NCBI GenBank assembly: GCA_963828405.1
Contig: CAWHEG010000031.1
Coordinates: 930,001-994,000 of the forward strand
Length of the DNA stretch: 64,000 bases
Reading direction: 5' to 3'
From: JANMJD01 sp963828405
GTDB lineage: Bacteria > Actinomycetota > Acidimicrobiia > Acidimicrobiales > Ilumatobacteraceae
Both the position numbers and the translations under genes were made by a program. The stretch's first letter is position 1, and each line of letters opens with the position of its first letter. Below are positions 36,324 through 45,205 of the stretch, piece after piece. The notes under the pieces are model-generated. The model was given only the letters and a program-made list of their open reading frames with translations. It made no database searches and was not told the origin of the DNA.

Positions 36324-37733
36324 TCAGCGGGCTCCTTCCAGGTTGGGCGCTCCGGGCGATCCAGCCCGGAGCTCGAACTCGGGGAGGAACACCCGCTCGA
36401 GCCATCTCGTGTCGACGGTGTCGGCGACGAAGTCGCGGTGGCCGAGGATCCGCCGGTGCATCTGGATGTTGGTCTCGACGCCCGCCACCGTGAACGCATC
36501 CAGCGCGGCGCCGGCGCGCTCGATCGTCTGTGACCGATCACGCCCGTGGATGATGAGCTTGGCCAGCAGCGAGTCGTAGTACGGCGGTACGACGTACCCC
36601 TCGAACCCGTGGGTGTCGACGCGGATGCCCGGTCCCTCGGGCGTCCGCCAGGTCGTCAATCGACCGGGCGACGGGACGAAACCCGACGTCGGCGACTCGG
36701 CGTTGATCCGCAACTCGATCGCATGCCCGCCGACCGCGACATCACCCTGGCCGAACGACAGCGGCGATCCGGCGGCCACGCGCAGCTGCTCGCGCACGAT
36801 GTCGATGCCCGTGACCATCTCGGTGACCGGGTGCTCGACCTGCAACCGCGTGTTCACCTCGAGGAACGAGAACTCCTCCCGATCGAGGTCGACGAGGAAC
36901 TCGACGGTGCCGGCTCCGACATAGCCGAGTTCGCGTCCGAGCGCGACCGCGGCCCTGGCGATCCGCTCCCGGACCGCCGGGGGCACCGCCGATGCCGGCG
37001 CCTCCTCGACCACCTTCTGATACCGGCGCTGCAGCGAACAGTCCCGATGCCCGAGGTGAACCAGATGGCCGTGTGCGTCGCCCATCAACTGGACCTCGAC
37101 GTGGCGAGCGTGCTCGACGAATCGTTCGAGGTACAACCGTCCGTCACCGAACGCCGCCAGGGCCTCGCTCGAGGCAACGGTGAAGCGCTCGTACAGCTCT
37201 GCTTCGTCGGCGACCCTGACCATCCCCCGTCCGCCGCCGCCGCCGGCCGCCTTCAACAGCATCGGGAAACCGACGCGAGCCGCGACTCGTGCCGCCTCTT
37301 CGGCACCGGCGATCGCATCGGAGCCGGCCCCGACGGGCACGCCCGCCGATCGGGCGCACTCGCGCGCCGCCACCTTGTCGCCGCCACGGCGGATCACGTC
37401 GGCGGACGGGCCGACGAAGATCAATCCGTTGGCGGCACACGCCTCCGCCAGCGCCGGGTGTTCCGACAGGAACCCGTAGCCGGGATGGACGGCCTGGCAC
37501 CCGGCGAGCAACGCCCCGGCCACGATCTGGCCGACCCTGAGATAGCTCGAAGCCGGGCTCGGTGCGCCGATGGACACGACATCATCGGCCAGCTGCGCAG
37601 CACGCGAGACGACATCGGCGTCGCTGACGGCGACCACGGCTTCCAGCCCCTCGTCGTGACAGGCACGAACGATCCGAACCGCGATCTCCCCACGATTGGC
37701 GATCAGAACCCGGCGAATGGAGCCCGGCATCAC
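36324..37733 (-). CDS. biotin carboxylase subunit (AccC-like)
   Basis: This 469-aa ATP-grasp enzyme carboxylates the biotin carried on BCCP, using bicarbonate and ATP. It has VLIANRGEIAVRIVRACHDE (residues about 9-28), the glycine-rich loop KAAGGGGGRGMVRV, the HRDCSLQRRYQKVVEEAPA block and the catalytic FSFLEVNTRLQVEHPVTEMV. The length (about 450 residues in stand-alone AccC) is normal and no biotin domain is attached. The GTG start overlaps the BCCP stop by four bases; an ATG three bases later is the alternative. The operon order is BCCP, biotin carboxylase, carboxyltransferase. Confidence 0.93.
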   Translation of the reverse strand: MMPGSIRRVLIANRGEIAVRIVRACHDEGLEAVVAVSDADVVSRAAQLADDVVSIGAPSPASSYLRVGQIVAGALLAGCQAVHPGYGFLSEHPALAEACAANGLIFVGPSADVIRRGGDKVAARECARSAGVPVGAGSDAIAGAEEAARVAARVGFPMLLKAAGGGGGRGMVRVADEAELYERFTVASSEALAAFGDGRLYLERFVEHARHVEVQLMGDAHGHLVHLGHRDCSLQRRYQKVVEEAPASAVPPAVRERIARAAVALGRELGYVGAGTVEFLVDLDREEFSFLEVNTRLQVEHPVTEMVTGIDIVREQLRVAAGSPLSFGQGDVAVGGHAIELRINAESPTSGFVPSPGRLTTWRTPEGPGIRVDTHGFEGYVVPPYYDSLLAKLIIHGRDRSQTIERAGAALDAFTVAGVETNIQMHRRILGHRDFVADTVDTRWLERVFLPEFELRAGSPGAPNLEGAR

Positions 37734-38242
37734 GTCGCGCGGCCGGCCGTGTCGACGAGGAACGGTCGTTCGAGCCTCTCGATGGCGAACAGCAGTTCGT
37801 CTTTGTCGACGGCGACACCGTCACGTCCGAACACCGCGACAACCGTGCCCGCAACCCCCGCCTTGACGTGGTTCATCAGCTTCATCACCTCGACGATGCA
37901 CAGCGTGGAATTCGTATCCACCTGCTCACCGACATCGGCAAACGGCGGTGCCCCGGGCTGCGGCGAACGCCAGAAGATGCCGGGCGACGGCGAACGCACG
38001 AGGAACGCATCGTCAGGGATGTCGACGACGGTCGACGGTTCGCTGGACTCGGGGTTCGCCGATGCCGGATCGGGTCGAGCACCCGACTCTTCGCGCCGAA
38101 CGGTAAGGGCTGGCGAACCCGTGGCTGAACCTCCCGCTCGGAGGTGCACGCGGAGCGACCCGACACGCACGTCGATCTCGGACCAGCTCGATTTCTCGAA
38201 CGCCTCGATGACTCGGCGGACCGCATCGCTGTCGCTGCTCAC
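37730..38242 (-). CDS. biotin carboxyl carrier protein (AccB-like)
   Basis: This 170-aa protein carries biotin between the two catalytic subunits. The C-terminal biotinyl domain has CIVEVMKLMNHVKAGVAG, with the biotinylated Lys in EVMKL about residue 119. The N-terminal segment (VRRVIEAFEKSSWSEIDVRV) and a Pro/Ser/Glu-rich linker follow the AccB layout. The start at 38242 is chosen because GGAGGTG lies six bases upstream; a GTG three codons earlier overlaps that site. It is the first gene of the carboxylase operon and is divergent from the GntR regulator. Confidence 0.92.
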   Translation of the reverse strand: MSSDSDAVRRVIEAFEKSSWSEIDVRVGSLRVHLRAGGSATGSPALTVRREESGARPDPASANPESSEPSTVVDIPDDAFLVRSPSPGIFWRSPQPGAPPFADVGEQVDTNSTLCIVEVMKLMNHVKAGVAGTVVAVFGRDGVAVDKDELLFAIERLERPFLVDTAGRAT

Positions 38243-38285
38243 CGTGTCCACCTCCCTTCCTGTCTCGAATCAGGAGCTTAATTCA

Positions 38286-38398
38286 TCCTATGTCTGGTCC
38301 GGTGTGGGGGATCGAAGACCTGAATAGCTAGGGCTCCAGCCGCAGAAGGGTGAGGCACGGAGGGCGAATCCCACAATGTAGAGTGAGCAGACATAGGA
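38286..38398. promoter_or_regulatory. divergent control region with inverted operator-like repeats
   Basis: CCTATGTCTG (38286-38295) and CAGACATAGG (38389-38398) are perfect inverted copies at the two ends of the gap between the carboxylase operon and gntR. The right copy lies just after a TAGAGT -10-like box and overlaps the AGGAGG ribosome site of the regulator. Binding by the regulator to both sides would repress both operons. This is inference from position. Confidence 0.55.
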
Positions 38399-38407
38399 GG
38401 TTTCGGC

Positions 38408-39121
38408 GTGAGTGTCACGAGTCAGGCGATCGAGACAATTCGGGAGATGATCATCGACGGACGCCTCCGGGCGGGCGACCAACTGCCTCCCGAACAGGAA
38501 CTCGCCGACACGCTCGGGATCTCGCGGGGTTCACTGCGTGAAGCGGTTCAGGCGCTCTCGCACATCAAGGTGCTCGACGTCCGCCGCGGTGACGGCACGT
38601 ACGTCAGCAGCCTCGAACCGGATGACCTGTTGTCGAGCATGGTGTTCGCCATCGATCTGGCGTCCGGCGACAGCCTGTACGAGGTGTTGGAGGTTCGTCG
38701 ACTCCTCTTTCCGCAGACCGCTGCACTCGCCGCGCAACGGGTGACCGACGAGCAGCTCCAGCGGCTCCGCGGGCTGCTGGCGCGACTCGACGCGGCCGCC
38801 GGGACCGACGAGGTCATCGACCTGCACGACCAGTTCGCCGATGTCGTCGCCGAGGCCACCGGCAACTCGTGGCTGACGAACATCCTGCGGGCACTGCACT
38901 GTGCCGGCGACAGCGTGCGGCGCACCTGGCTTCACTCCGATCCGATCCTGCAGCCGATCTCGATCGCCTACCAGCGTCAGTTGCTCCAGGCCCTCGAGCA
39001 CCACGATGTGGAGATGGCCCGTTCGGTGGCCACGCTCGCCGTCGAGTCGCGCCGCGAATGGCTCGATCACGTCCGCGAGGGCAAGGAAGGTCCGCTGCCC
39101 ATCCCCAAGGTCCCCTTGTGA
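38408..39121 (+). CDS. GntR-family transcriptional regulator, FadR/FCD type
   Basis: This 237-aa regulator has an N-terminal winged helix (IREMIIDGRLRAGDQLPPEQ, LADTLGISRGSLREAVQALS, GDGTYVSSLEP) and a C-terminal FCD ligand domain (about residues 90-215) with the usual Asp/His metal-site pattern, including LHDQFADVVAEATGN. FCD regulators sense small organic acids or acyl-CoAs. It is probably the local regulator of the divergent carboxylase operon and the genes downstream of it. AGGAGG lies seven bases upstream of the GTG. Its stop overlaps the next start. Confidence 0.9.
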   Translation: MSVTSQAIETIREMIIDGRLRAGDQLPPEQELADTLGISRGSLREAVQALSHIKVLDVRRGDGTYVSSLEPDDLLSSMVFAIDLASGDSLYEVLEVRRLLFPQTAALAAQRVTDEQLQRLRGLLARLDAAAGTDEVIDLHDQFADVVAEATGNSWLTNILRALHCAGDSVRRTWLHSDPILQPISIAYQRQLLQALEHHDVEMARSVATLAVESRREWLDHVREGKEGPLPIPKVPL

Positions 39122-39948
39122 CCGGCGCATCGACCAACGACCGGCCCGCAGGGCGCCTGCTGACCGGGGCGCCGAACTTCCGCGATCTGGGCGGACTCAG
39201 GACGGTTGATGGCAATGCCATCCGTTCAGGGGTGTTGTTCCGCAGCAGCGGTCTCGAGGAACTCACCCCGGCCGACGTCGCCTACCTCATCGAGGTGATC
39301 GGCCTGCGCACGGTGTTCGACCTGCGTTCGCAGCATGACCATGAGATCGCCACGCCGATCATCGGCACCGGTATCGAGGTCGTGAACACTCCGATCGTGC
39401 GCGACGGATCGCCGACCGATGTCACCCGGCCGATGCGGCCCGACGGTCGCGTCGACATCCCGCTCGTCTACACGATGCTGCTCGACACGTCGGCCGAACG
39501 GTTCGCCGAGATCATCCATCGCCTGGTCGACGGGGCGACCCCGGCCGTCCTCCACTGCGTGTCCGGCAAGGACCGCACCGGCGTACTGGCCGCCGTCCTG
39601 CTCGACGCGGTCGGCGTCACGAGGGACGAGATCATCGCCGACTTCATGCGGACCGGGCCGCTGCTCGATGAACTCGTCGAACAGCTTCGCCGCCGTCCCG
39701 CCTACGCCGGGATCGTCGATCGACTCCCGCCCGGCACGCTCGACGTCGAGCCGTGGTACATCGCCGACTTCCTGGCCGGCATCGATGCCGACCATGGCGG
39801 CGTACGGGATTGGCTGATGAACCGCGCCGGCGTCGATGCGGCGACGATCGACGCGCTCACCGATCTCCTGGTCGACTCGGGCGGGCAACCACCGAGGCCG
39901 GCAACGACTCCGGCGGGCACCGGGCGCGAGCGAAGCGGATCGGTATGA
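39118..39948 (+). CDS. tyrosine-phosphatase-like protein (PtpB type)
   Basis: This 276-aa protein has the bacterial Y_phosphatase3 layout. The N-terminus is GAPNFRDLGGLRTVDGNAIR and the active-site P-loop is LHCVSGKDRTGVLAA, with Cys about residue 145 and Arg five residues later. The family (for example mycobacterial PtpB) dephosphorylates tyrosine and phosphoinositides, and many members act on small phosphorylated metabolites. Both ends are coupled by four-base overlaps to the regulator and the acyl-CoA dehydrogenase. It is unusual to find a phosphatase embedded in a metabolic operon. Confidence 0.88.
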   Translation: MTGASTNDRPAGRLLTGAPNFRDLGGLRTVDGNAIRSGVLFRSSGLEELTPADVAYLIEVIGLRTVFDLRSQHDHEIATPIIGTGIEVVNTPIVRDGSPTDVTRPMRPDGRVDIPLVYTMLLDTSAERFAEIIHRLVDGATPAVLHCVSGKDRTGVLAAVLLDAVGVTRDEIIADFMRTGPLLDELVEQLRRRPAYAGIVDRLPPGTLDVEPWYIADFLAGIDADHGGVRDWLMNRAGVDAATIDALTDLLVDSGGQPPRPATTPAGTGRERSGSV

Positions 39949-41198
39949 ACTTCGACGAGCCCAGCCGCGTGATCGATCTCAGGGACCGTCTGGTGGCGTT
40001 CATGGACGAGCACGTCTATCCCAACGAGGCGACGTTCTTCGAGCAGTCGATGACCTTGGGACCGTGGGCGGTGTGGCCGATCGTCGAGGAGCTCAAGCCA
40101 TTGGCCCGCGCCGCCGGTCTGTGGAACCTGTTCCTCCCCCACAGCGAGCTCGGACCCGGACTGACGAATCTCGAGTACGCGCCGTTGTGCGAGGTGATGG
40201 GCCGATCGCACCTGGCCCCGGAGGTGTTCAACTGCTCGGCGCCCGACACCGGCAACATGGAGGTGCTCGCCCGTTACGGGACACCGGAGCAGCAGCAACA
40301 GTGGCTGACGCCGCTGCTCGCCGGGGAGATCCGCTCGGCGTTCGCGATGACCGAACCGGACGTGGCGTCGAGCGACGCGACGAACATCGCCACGTCGATC
40401 GAGCTCGACGGCGACGACTACGTGATCAACGGGCGCAAGTGGTATACGACCAATGCCACCGATCCGCGCTGCACGATCCTGATCCTGATGGGGAAGACCG
40501 ACCCGGAGAACCCGAATCGTCACCTGCAACAGTCGATGATCCTCGTCTCCAAGGGCACGCCGGGCGTGGAGGTGATCCGGCCGCTCCCGGTCTTCAACTT
40601 CTATGGCATGCCCGACAGGGCGTCAGAGGTCGCGTTCCGGGACGTCCGGGTTCCGGTGTCGAACCTGCTGCTCGGCCCGGGGCGAGGTTTCGAGATCGCC
40701 CAGGGTCGTCTGGGCCCCGGCCGGATCCACCATTGCATGCGCCTGATCGGGCTCGCCGAACGGGCGCTCGAGATGATGTGCCGCCGCACGCAGCATCGCG
40801 TGACGTTCGGTCGTCCGGTGTCGACCCGGACGGTGACCTTGGAACGAATCGCCGACGCCCGTATCGCCATCGAGCAGGCTCGGCTGCTCACGCTCAACAC
40901 CGCCCATCTGATGGACACCGTCGGGAACAAGGCGGCACGCCGGGAGATCGCGATGATCAAGATCGCCGTCCCCAACATGGCATGCCAGGTCGTCGATGCG
41001 GCGATCCAGGCCTTCGGCGGCGCGGGCACGAACAACGACTTCGGCCTGGCGGCCGCGTATGCGACGGCTCGTCTCCTGCGGATCGCCGACGGTCCCGACG
41101 AGGTGCACCGGAACCAGCTCGGCAGGCTCGAGGTCGCACGACACGCCGACAAGGGACCCATCGAACCGCACAACATCTTCGCCCCCGAGTGGGGATAG
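39945..41198 (+). CDS. acyl-CoA dehydrogenase
   Basis: This 417-aa flavoenzyme has complete acyl-CoA dehydrogenase features: AFAMTEPDVASSDATNIATS (FAD/substrate region), LDGDDYVINGRKWYTTNATD, ALEMMCRRTQHRVTFGRPVS and the C-terminal IQAFGGAGTNNDFGLA with RIADGPDEVHRNQLGRLE. The last block is typical of the ACAD10/11-like group. It would oxidise an acyl-CoA formed by the following synthetase. It overlaps the phosphatase gene by four bases. Confidence 0.92.
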   Translation: MNFDEPSRVIDLRDRLVAFMDEHVYPNEATFFEQSMTLGPWAVWPIVEELKPLARAAGLWNLFLPHSELGPGLTNLEYAPLCEVMGRSHLAPEVFNCSAPDTGNMEVLARYGTPEQQQQWLTPLLAGEIRSAFAMTEPDVASSDATNIATSIELDGDDYVINGRKWYTTNATDPRCTILILMGKTDPENPNRHLQQSMILVSKGTPGVEVIRPLPVFNFYGMPDRASEVAFRDVRVPVSNLLLGPGRGFEIAQGRLGPGRIHHCMRLIGLAERALEMMCRRTQHRVTFGRPVSTRTVTLERIADARIAIEQARLLTLNTAHLMDTVGNKAARREIAMIKIAVPNMACQVVDAAIQAFGGAGTNNDFGLAAAYATARLLRIADGPDEVHRNQLGRLEVARHADKGPIEPHNIFAPEWG

Positions 41199-41246
41199 GC
41201 GCGTCGCCTGTCACCCTGTCGGATGCAGCCGAAAGGAACGAGCATC

Positions 41247-42818
41247 ATGGACGCACTGTTCGAGACACCGCTCCTGCCGCACATGCTTGCCCAGTGGCTC
41301 GAGCGCCGGGAGGATGAGCCATGCCTCGATCTCGGTGGCGTCGTCGCCTCGTACGGCGACGTCCGGCACCAGGCGAGTCGCATGATCCAAGCCCAGCGGA
41401 CGGTCGGCCTGGGTCGCGGGAGCCGGGTGTCGGTGCTGTCCAAGAACCGTCCCGAGGTGCTCTCCAACATCGCCGCCTCGTTCATCAACGGCTGCGTGCT
41501 GACGCCGTTGCATCCGATGGGTTCGCTGGACGATCACGCCTATGCGCTGGGTGATTCCGAGTGCGAATGCCTGATCTTCGACGGGCGGTACTTCGGTGAG
41601 CGGGCACGAGAGCTCCAGACCAGGTTCCCGGCGCTGCGGCTGCTGTCGTTCGGTCCGTCCGAGGTCGGTGACGACTACCTGGCGCTCGCCGAGCAGTTCG
41701 ATCCCCAACCGTTGGTACCTGCGGATGTCCATCCGGAGGATCTCGCCACGATCGTGTACACCGGCGGCACGACGGGCCGCCCGAAGGGCGTGCTGATGCC
41801 CCACCGGGTGTGGGCGGCGATGACGATGATCCAGCTGTCCGAGTGGGAGTTCCCCGCCGAGCTGCGGATGTTGGTCGTCACGCCGTTGTCGCATGCGGCG
41901 ATGTCGCTGTGTGCGCCGGTGCTCGCCAGGGGTGGGATGTTCACGGTGCTCGAGAGCTTCGATCCCGAGGAGTTCCTGCTCACGGTCGAACGCAAGCGCA
42001 TCACTGCGGCGATGGTCGTTCCGGTGATGTTGTACGCGCTGCAGGCCTGCGCGTCGTACCCGAACGCCGACGTCTCGAGCCTGGAAACCGTCTTCTACGG
42101 CGCGTCGCCGATGAGCCCGGCCAAACTGGCGGCGGCGATCGAGCACTGGGGGCCGATCTTCTTCCAGTTCTACGGCCAGACCGAGGCGCCGATGGTGCTG
42201 GCCCATCTGAAGAAGGCAGAGCACGATCTCGCCAAGCCCGAGCGGTTGGCGTCATGTGGGCGGTCGACCCCGTGGATGCACCTCGCCCTGCTCGACGGTC
42301 GCTGTGAGCCGGTGCCATCCGGCGAGACCGGCGAGATCTGTGTCCGCGGGCCGCTCGTGATGCACGGGTACAAGGACCGCGACGACGAGACGCAGGTGGC
42401 GTTGCAGGGTGGATGGCTGCATACGGGCGATGTCGGTCGGCTCGACGAGGACGGTTTCCTGCACATCGTCGATCGCACGAAGGACATGATCATCAGCGGC
42501 GGCTTCAACGTCTTCCCGAAGGAAGTCGAGGACGTGTTGACCGCGCACCCCGCCGTGTCGGTGGCGATGGTCATCGGAGTACCGGACGACAAGTGGGGTG
42601 AGGCCGTGAGGGCGGTGGTGGTACTGGCACACGGGTACGAACCGAGCGAGGCGCTCACGCTCGAACTGCAGTCGTCGGTGAAGCACGCCAAGGGTTCGAT
42701 GCAATCGCCCAAGTCCATCGACTACGTCGACGAGATCCCGCTCACGCCGGTGGGAAAGCCCGACAAGAAACGCCTCCGCGCGGCCTATTGGGACGCCACG
42801 GATCGCGCCGTCAGCTGA
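41247..42818 (+). CDS. acyl-CoA synthetase (AMP-forming, FadD-like)
   Basis: This 523-aa ANL-superfamily ligase activates a carboxylic acid to its CoA thioester via an acyl-adenylate. The P-loop is TIVYTGGTTGRPKGVLMPHR (about residues 168-187), the adenylate block is FFQFYGQTEAPMV, the hinge is LHTGDVGRLDEDGFLHIVDR, and the C-terminal lysine lies in LTPVGKPDKKRLR. The ATG at 41247 has AAAGGA nine bases upstream. It is the last gene of the regulator-phosphatase-dehydrogenase unit, 48 bases after the dehydrogenase. The acid substrate is unknown. Confidence 0.92.
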   Translation: MDALFETPLLPHMLAQWLERREDEPCLDLGGVVASYGDVRHQASRMIQAQRTVGLGRGSRVSVLSKNRPEVLSNIAASFINGCVLTPLHPMGSLDDHAYALGDSECECLIFDGRYFGERARELQTRFPALRLLSFGPSEVGDDYLALAEQFDPQPLVPADVHPEDLATIVYTGGTTGRPKGVLMPHRVWAAMTMIQLSEWEFPAELRMLVVTPLSHAAMSLCAPVLARGGMFTVLESFDPEEFLLTVERKRITAAMVVPVMLYALQACASYPNADVSSLETVFYGASPMSPAKLAAAIEHWGPIFFQFYGQTEAPMVLAHLKKAEHDLAKPERLASCGRSTPWMHLALLDGRCEPVPSGETGEICVRGPLVMHGYKDRDDETQVALQGGWLHTGDVGRLDEDGFLHIVDRTKDMIISGGFNVFPKEVEDVLTAHPAVSVAMVIGVPDDKWGEAVRAVVVLAHGYEPSEALTLELQSSVKHAKGSMQSPKSIDYVDEIPLTPVGKPDKKRLRAAYWDATDRAVS

Positions 42819-42876
42819 GTGAGGTTGCGTGGCGGCTTGATGCCCGTGGAGCGGAGCATCCGTCTCGACCCCGCCG

Positions 42877-45191
42877 TCAGAAGCGCACGATCGGCTCGGT
42901 GGCGACGTCTCCGCCGACGAGGAACGGCGCGACCCAGCGCGGGCGTTGCGGCAAGGGCCTGCCCTGGTCGGCTTCGGTGACCATCGACCGCCACTCCTCG
43001 TCGGTGAGCCGTGGAGCGCCGCCGTCGCGCCAGAACTCGTAGTACGAAGCGACCTGACCGACTGCCAGCTCGAAGCGGCCGTCACCGATCGGGACGATCA
43101 CGTAGACCGTGTCGACGCCGCCGATCCCGAGCTGCAGATACTCGAACGAGCTGGTGAACACATCGGTGACCAACCCGGCTCGTTCGTTCGGGTCGGGCAC
43201 GATCTGCCCGTTCGCGTCGGGCGCGATGTCGCTCGACGCGATCCAGATGTACTCGAGTTCCGAGCCGATCCCGTCGAGACGCTCGTTCTCGGTGTCGGTG
43301 GCGACCCGACCGGCGAGCTCGCCGGCGGCGACGCCGCCGAGGAAGTCGCTCAACTCGATCAGCGTGCCGAGCAGGTCGTCGGTCTCGGGCGTGAGCAGGT
43401 CGCGATCGGCGAACCCGGCCCGAAGCAGATCGGCGGCGGCGGCGATCCGGCCGAACGCCACTGGATCCGGCTCGACCCAGTTGCGCTTCTCGAAGTCGCC
43501 CGGTTGCGGTCCCTCGCCCTCACCGGCCGTGCCTTGCTTGGTGTACAGCACCGTGTCGTGCTTGAGCTCGGTGTACGAGGCGAACCCGGTCTGGAGCGCC
43601 TTCGCCGCCCATGCCTCGCTCTGCATGAAGTCGGGGTAGGCGGCGCCGTTCGGGTCGAACTGCGGTGCCACCGCCAGCAGCCAGGCGTCGTAGACGGTGC
43701 CGGCCCAGTCGGCGGGTGTGCGGGCAGCCGCGAACCCGGTCATCGCGTCGAGCTGTTCGGTGTAGTGGAGGAAGCGCGCCTCGGTCGCCATCTGGAGATC
43801 GCGCGCCAACGGCGAGCCGAGGACGGCGGCGAGATCGAGGGGCGAGACGTGCGTGCGGCGCAGCTCCGGGGGCTCCTCGCCGACGTTCGGCCAGGCGAGT
43901 TGGTCCAGGACGTACGAGTCGAGCGTGAAGCGGGCACCCATCACGCGCACGCCGGCGCGCTCGGGGTCGATCGCCACCGGGTGAGCAGCGGTGACGGCGT
44001 CGGCGATCGCCCCCGCGTCGGCGTTGGCCAGCCGGGTCGGATCGGCGCGCCAGCCGGGCACGGCGGCGTCTGCCGCGCCGGCCAACTGCAGTGGGTCGAC
44101 GTCGTCGGCGAGCCCGACCAGGAATGCCGTCGGCTCGTAGATCGCCTTCCAGTCGGCGAGCAGTTCCGGGTGTTCGACGAGCACGCGGGCCATCAGTAGG
44201 CCGGGGACGACGCCGAGCCCCTTGTCGAGCGGGAACCCCTCCTGGCCGAGCATCGACATGCCGAGGAAGAAGCGGGTCAGCTCGGGTGTGCGGGTGTAGT
44301 GGCCGCGTGGACGCATCAGGCTGAAGTCGACGCACCCGACGAAGGCGTTCGGCCACTGGCACTCGACGACACCGGAGACCGGTGAGGTCTCGATGCCGGC
44401 CGCAGCCTTGGCGAGTTCCACCTCGGCCCTGGCGAGGTCATTCACGTCACCGATGTCGAGCCCGAGCAGTACCGCCGCCGACTCGTAGTAGGCGGTGGCG
44501 CGGTGGGCGCTGTCGGCGAGCGCCGTGCCGGTCAGCTCCTCTTCCTGGGCGCGGGCGGCGCCGACAGCCCCGGTGACGAAGCGGTCGAGGATCGGCAGCA
44601 GGCGCTGCTGCTCGGTGTCGCGCAGCACCTTGTCGAACGCCAGATGCCACGAGTGGTAGAGCGCGTCGGTGGTCACGAACAGCGGCTGGTACTCGTAGAC
44701 CGACAGCTTGTAGCCGTCGTGGAAGAATCGGAACCCGGACGGGACCACAGCGAACCCGTTGGTCTCGAGTGTGCTGCGGAGTTCGGTCACGAACGTCTCG
44801 GACGCAGAGGTGGAGTCGAACAACAACTCCTCGGCCGGCACGAGCAGCACGTCGTCGAGCGAGGTCGGAGTTGCCGGCCCGGCGTAGGGCGTGGCGTCGT
44901 CGAGTGGGGCGACGTAGCGGTAGTCGGCGAACGGGGCGACGCGCCGCAACCCCGCAGCCGCCGGCCCGTAGACAGACGGCAGCGTCGTCGTCGTGCTTGT
45001 GGTGGTGCTGCCGACGCCGCCGGTCGTCGTCGTGGCGGCGCTCGTCGTGCCGGTGGCGGCCGCCGTGCTGGTCGGCGCTACGGCAGAAGCAGCCGTGGGG
45101 GAGCGGCCTGTTCGCCGCCGCTGCAGGCGGCGATCGCCAGGGCGGACGTCGCCGCCAGCGCGATCCGACGGTGTCGGTGGTGAGCGTGCAT
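42877..45191 (-). pseudogene. DUF3160 lipoprotein, frameshifted near the N-terminus
   Basis: From ATG 45191 (AGGAGG upstream) the frame gives a lipoprotein signal (RRIALAATSALAIAACSGGE) and then a stop. A one-base shift at the G5 run 45096-45100 joins it to a Thr-rich linker (TSTAAATGTTSAATTTTGG) and a long DUF3160 domain (FFHDGYKLSVYEYQPLFVTT; YHSWHLAFDKVLRDTEQQRL) ending at 42877. One extra C on the coding strand restores a protein of about 771 residues. DUF3160 proteins are secreted, and their function is unknown. The gene may be intact with a sequencing undercall; an internal TTG at 44949 would skip the signal. Confidence 0.75.
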
Positions 45192-45205
45192 GGCGTTGCT
45201 CCTCC

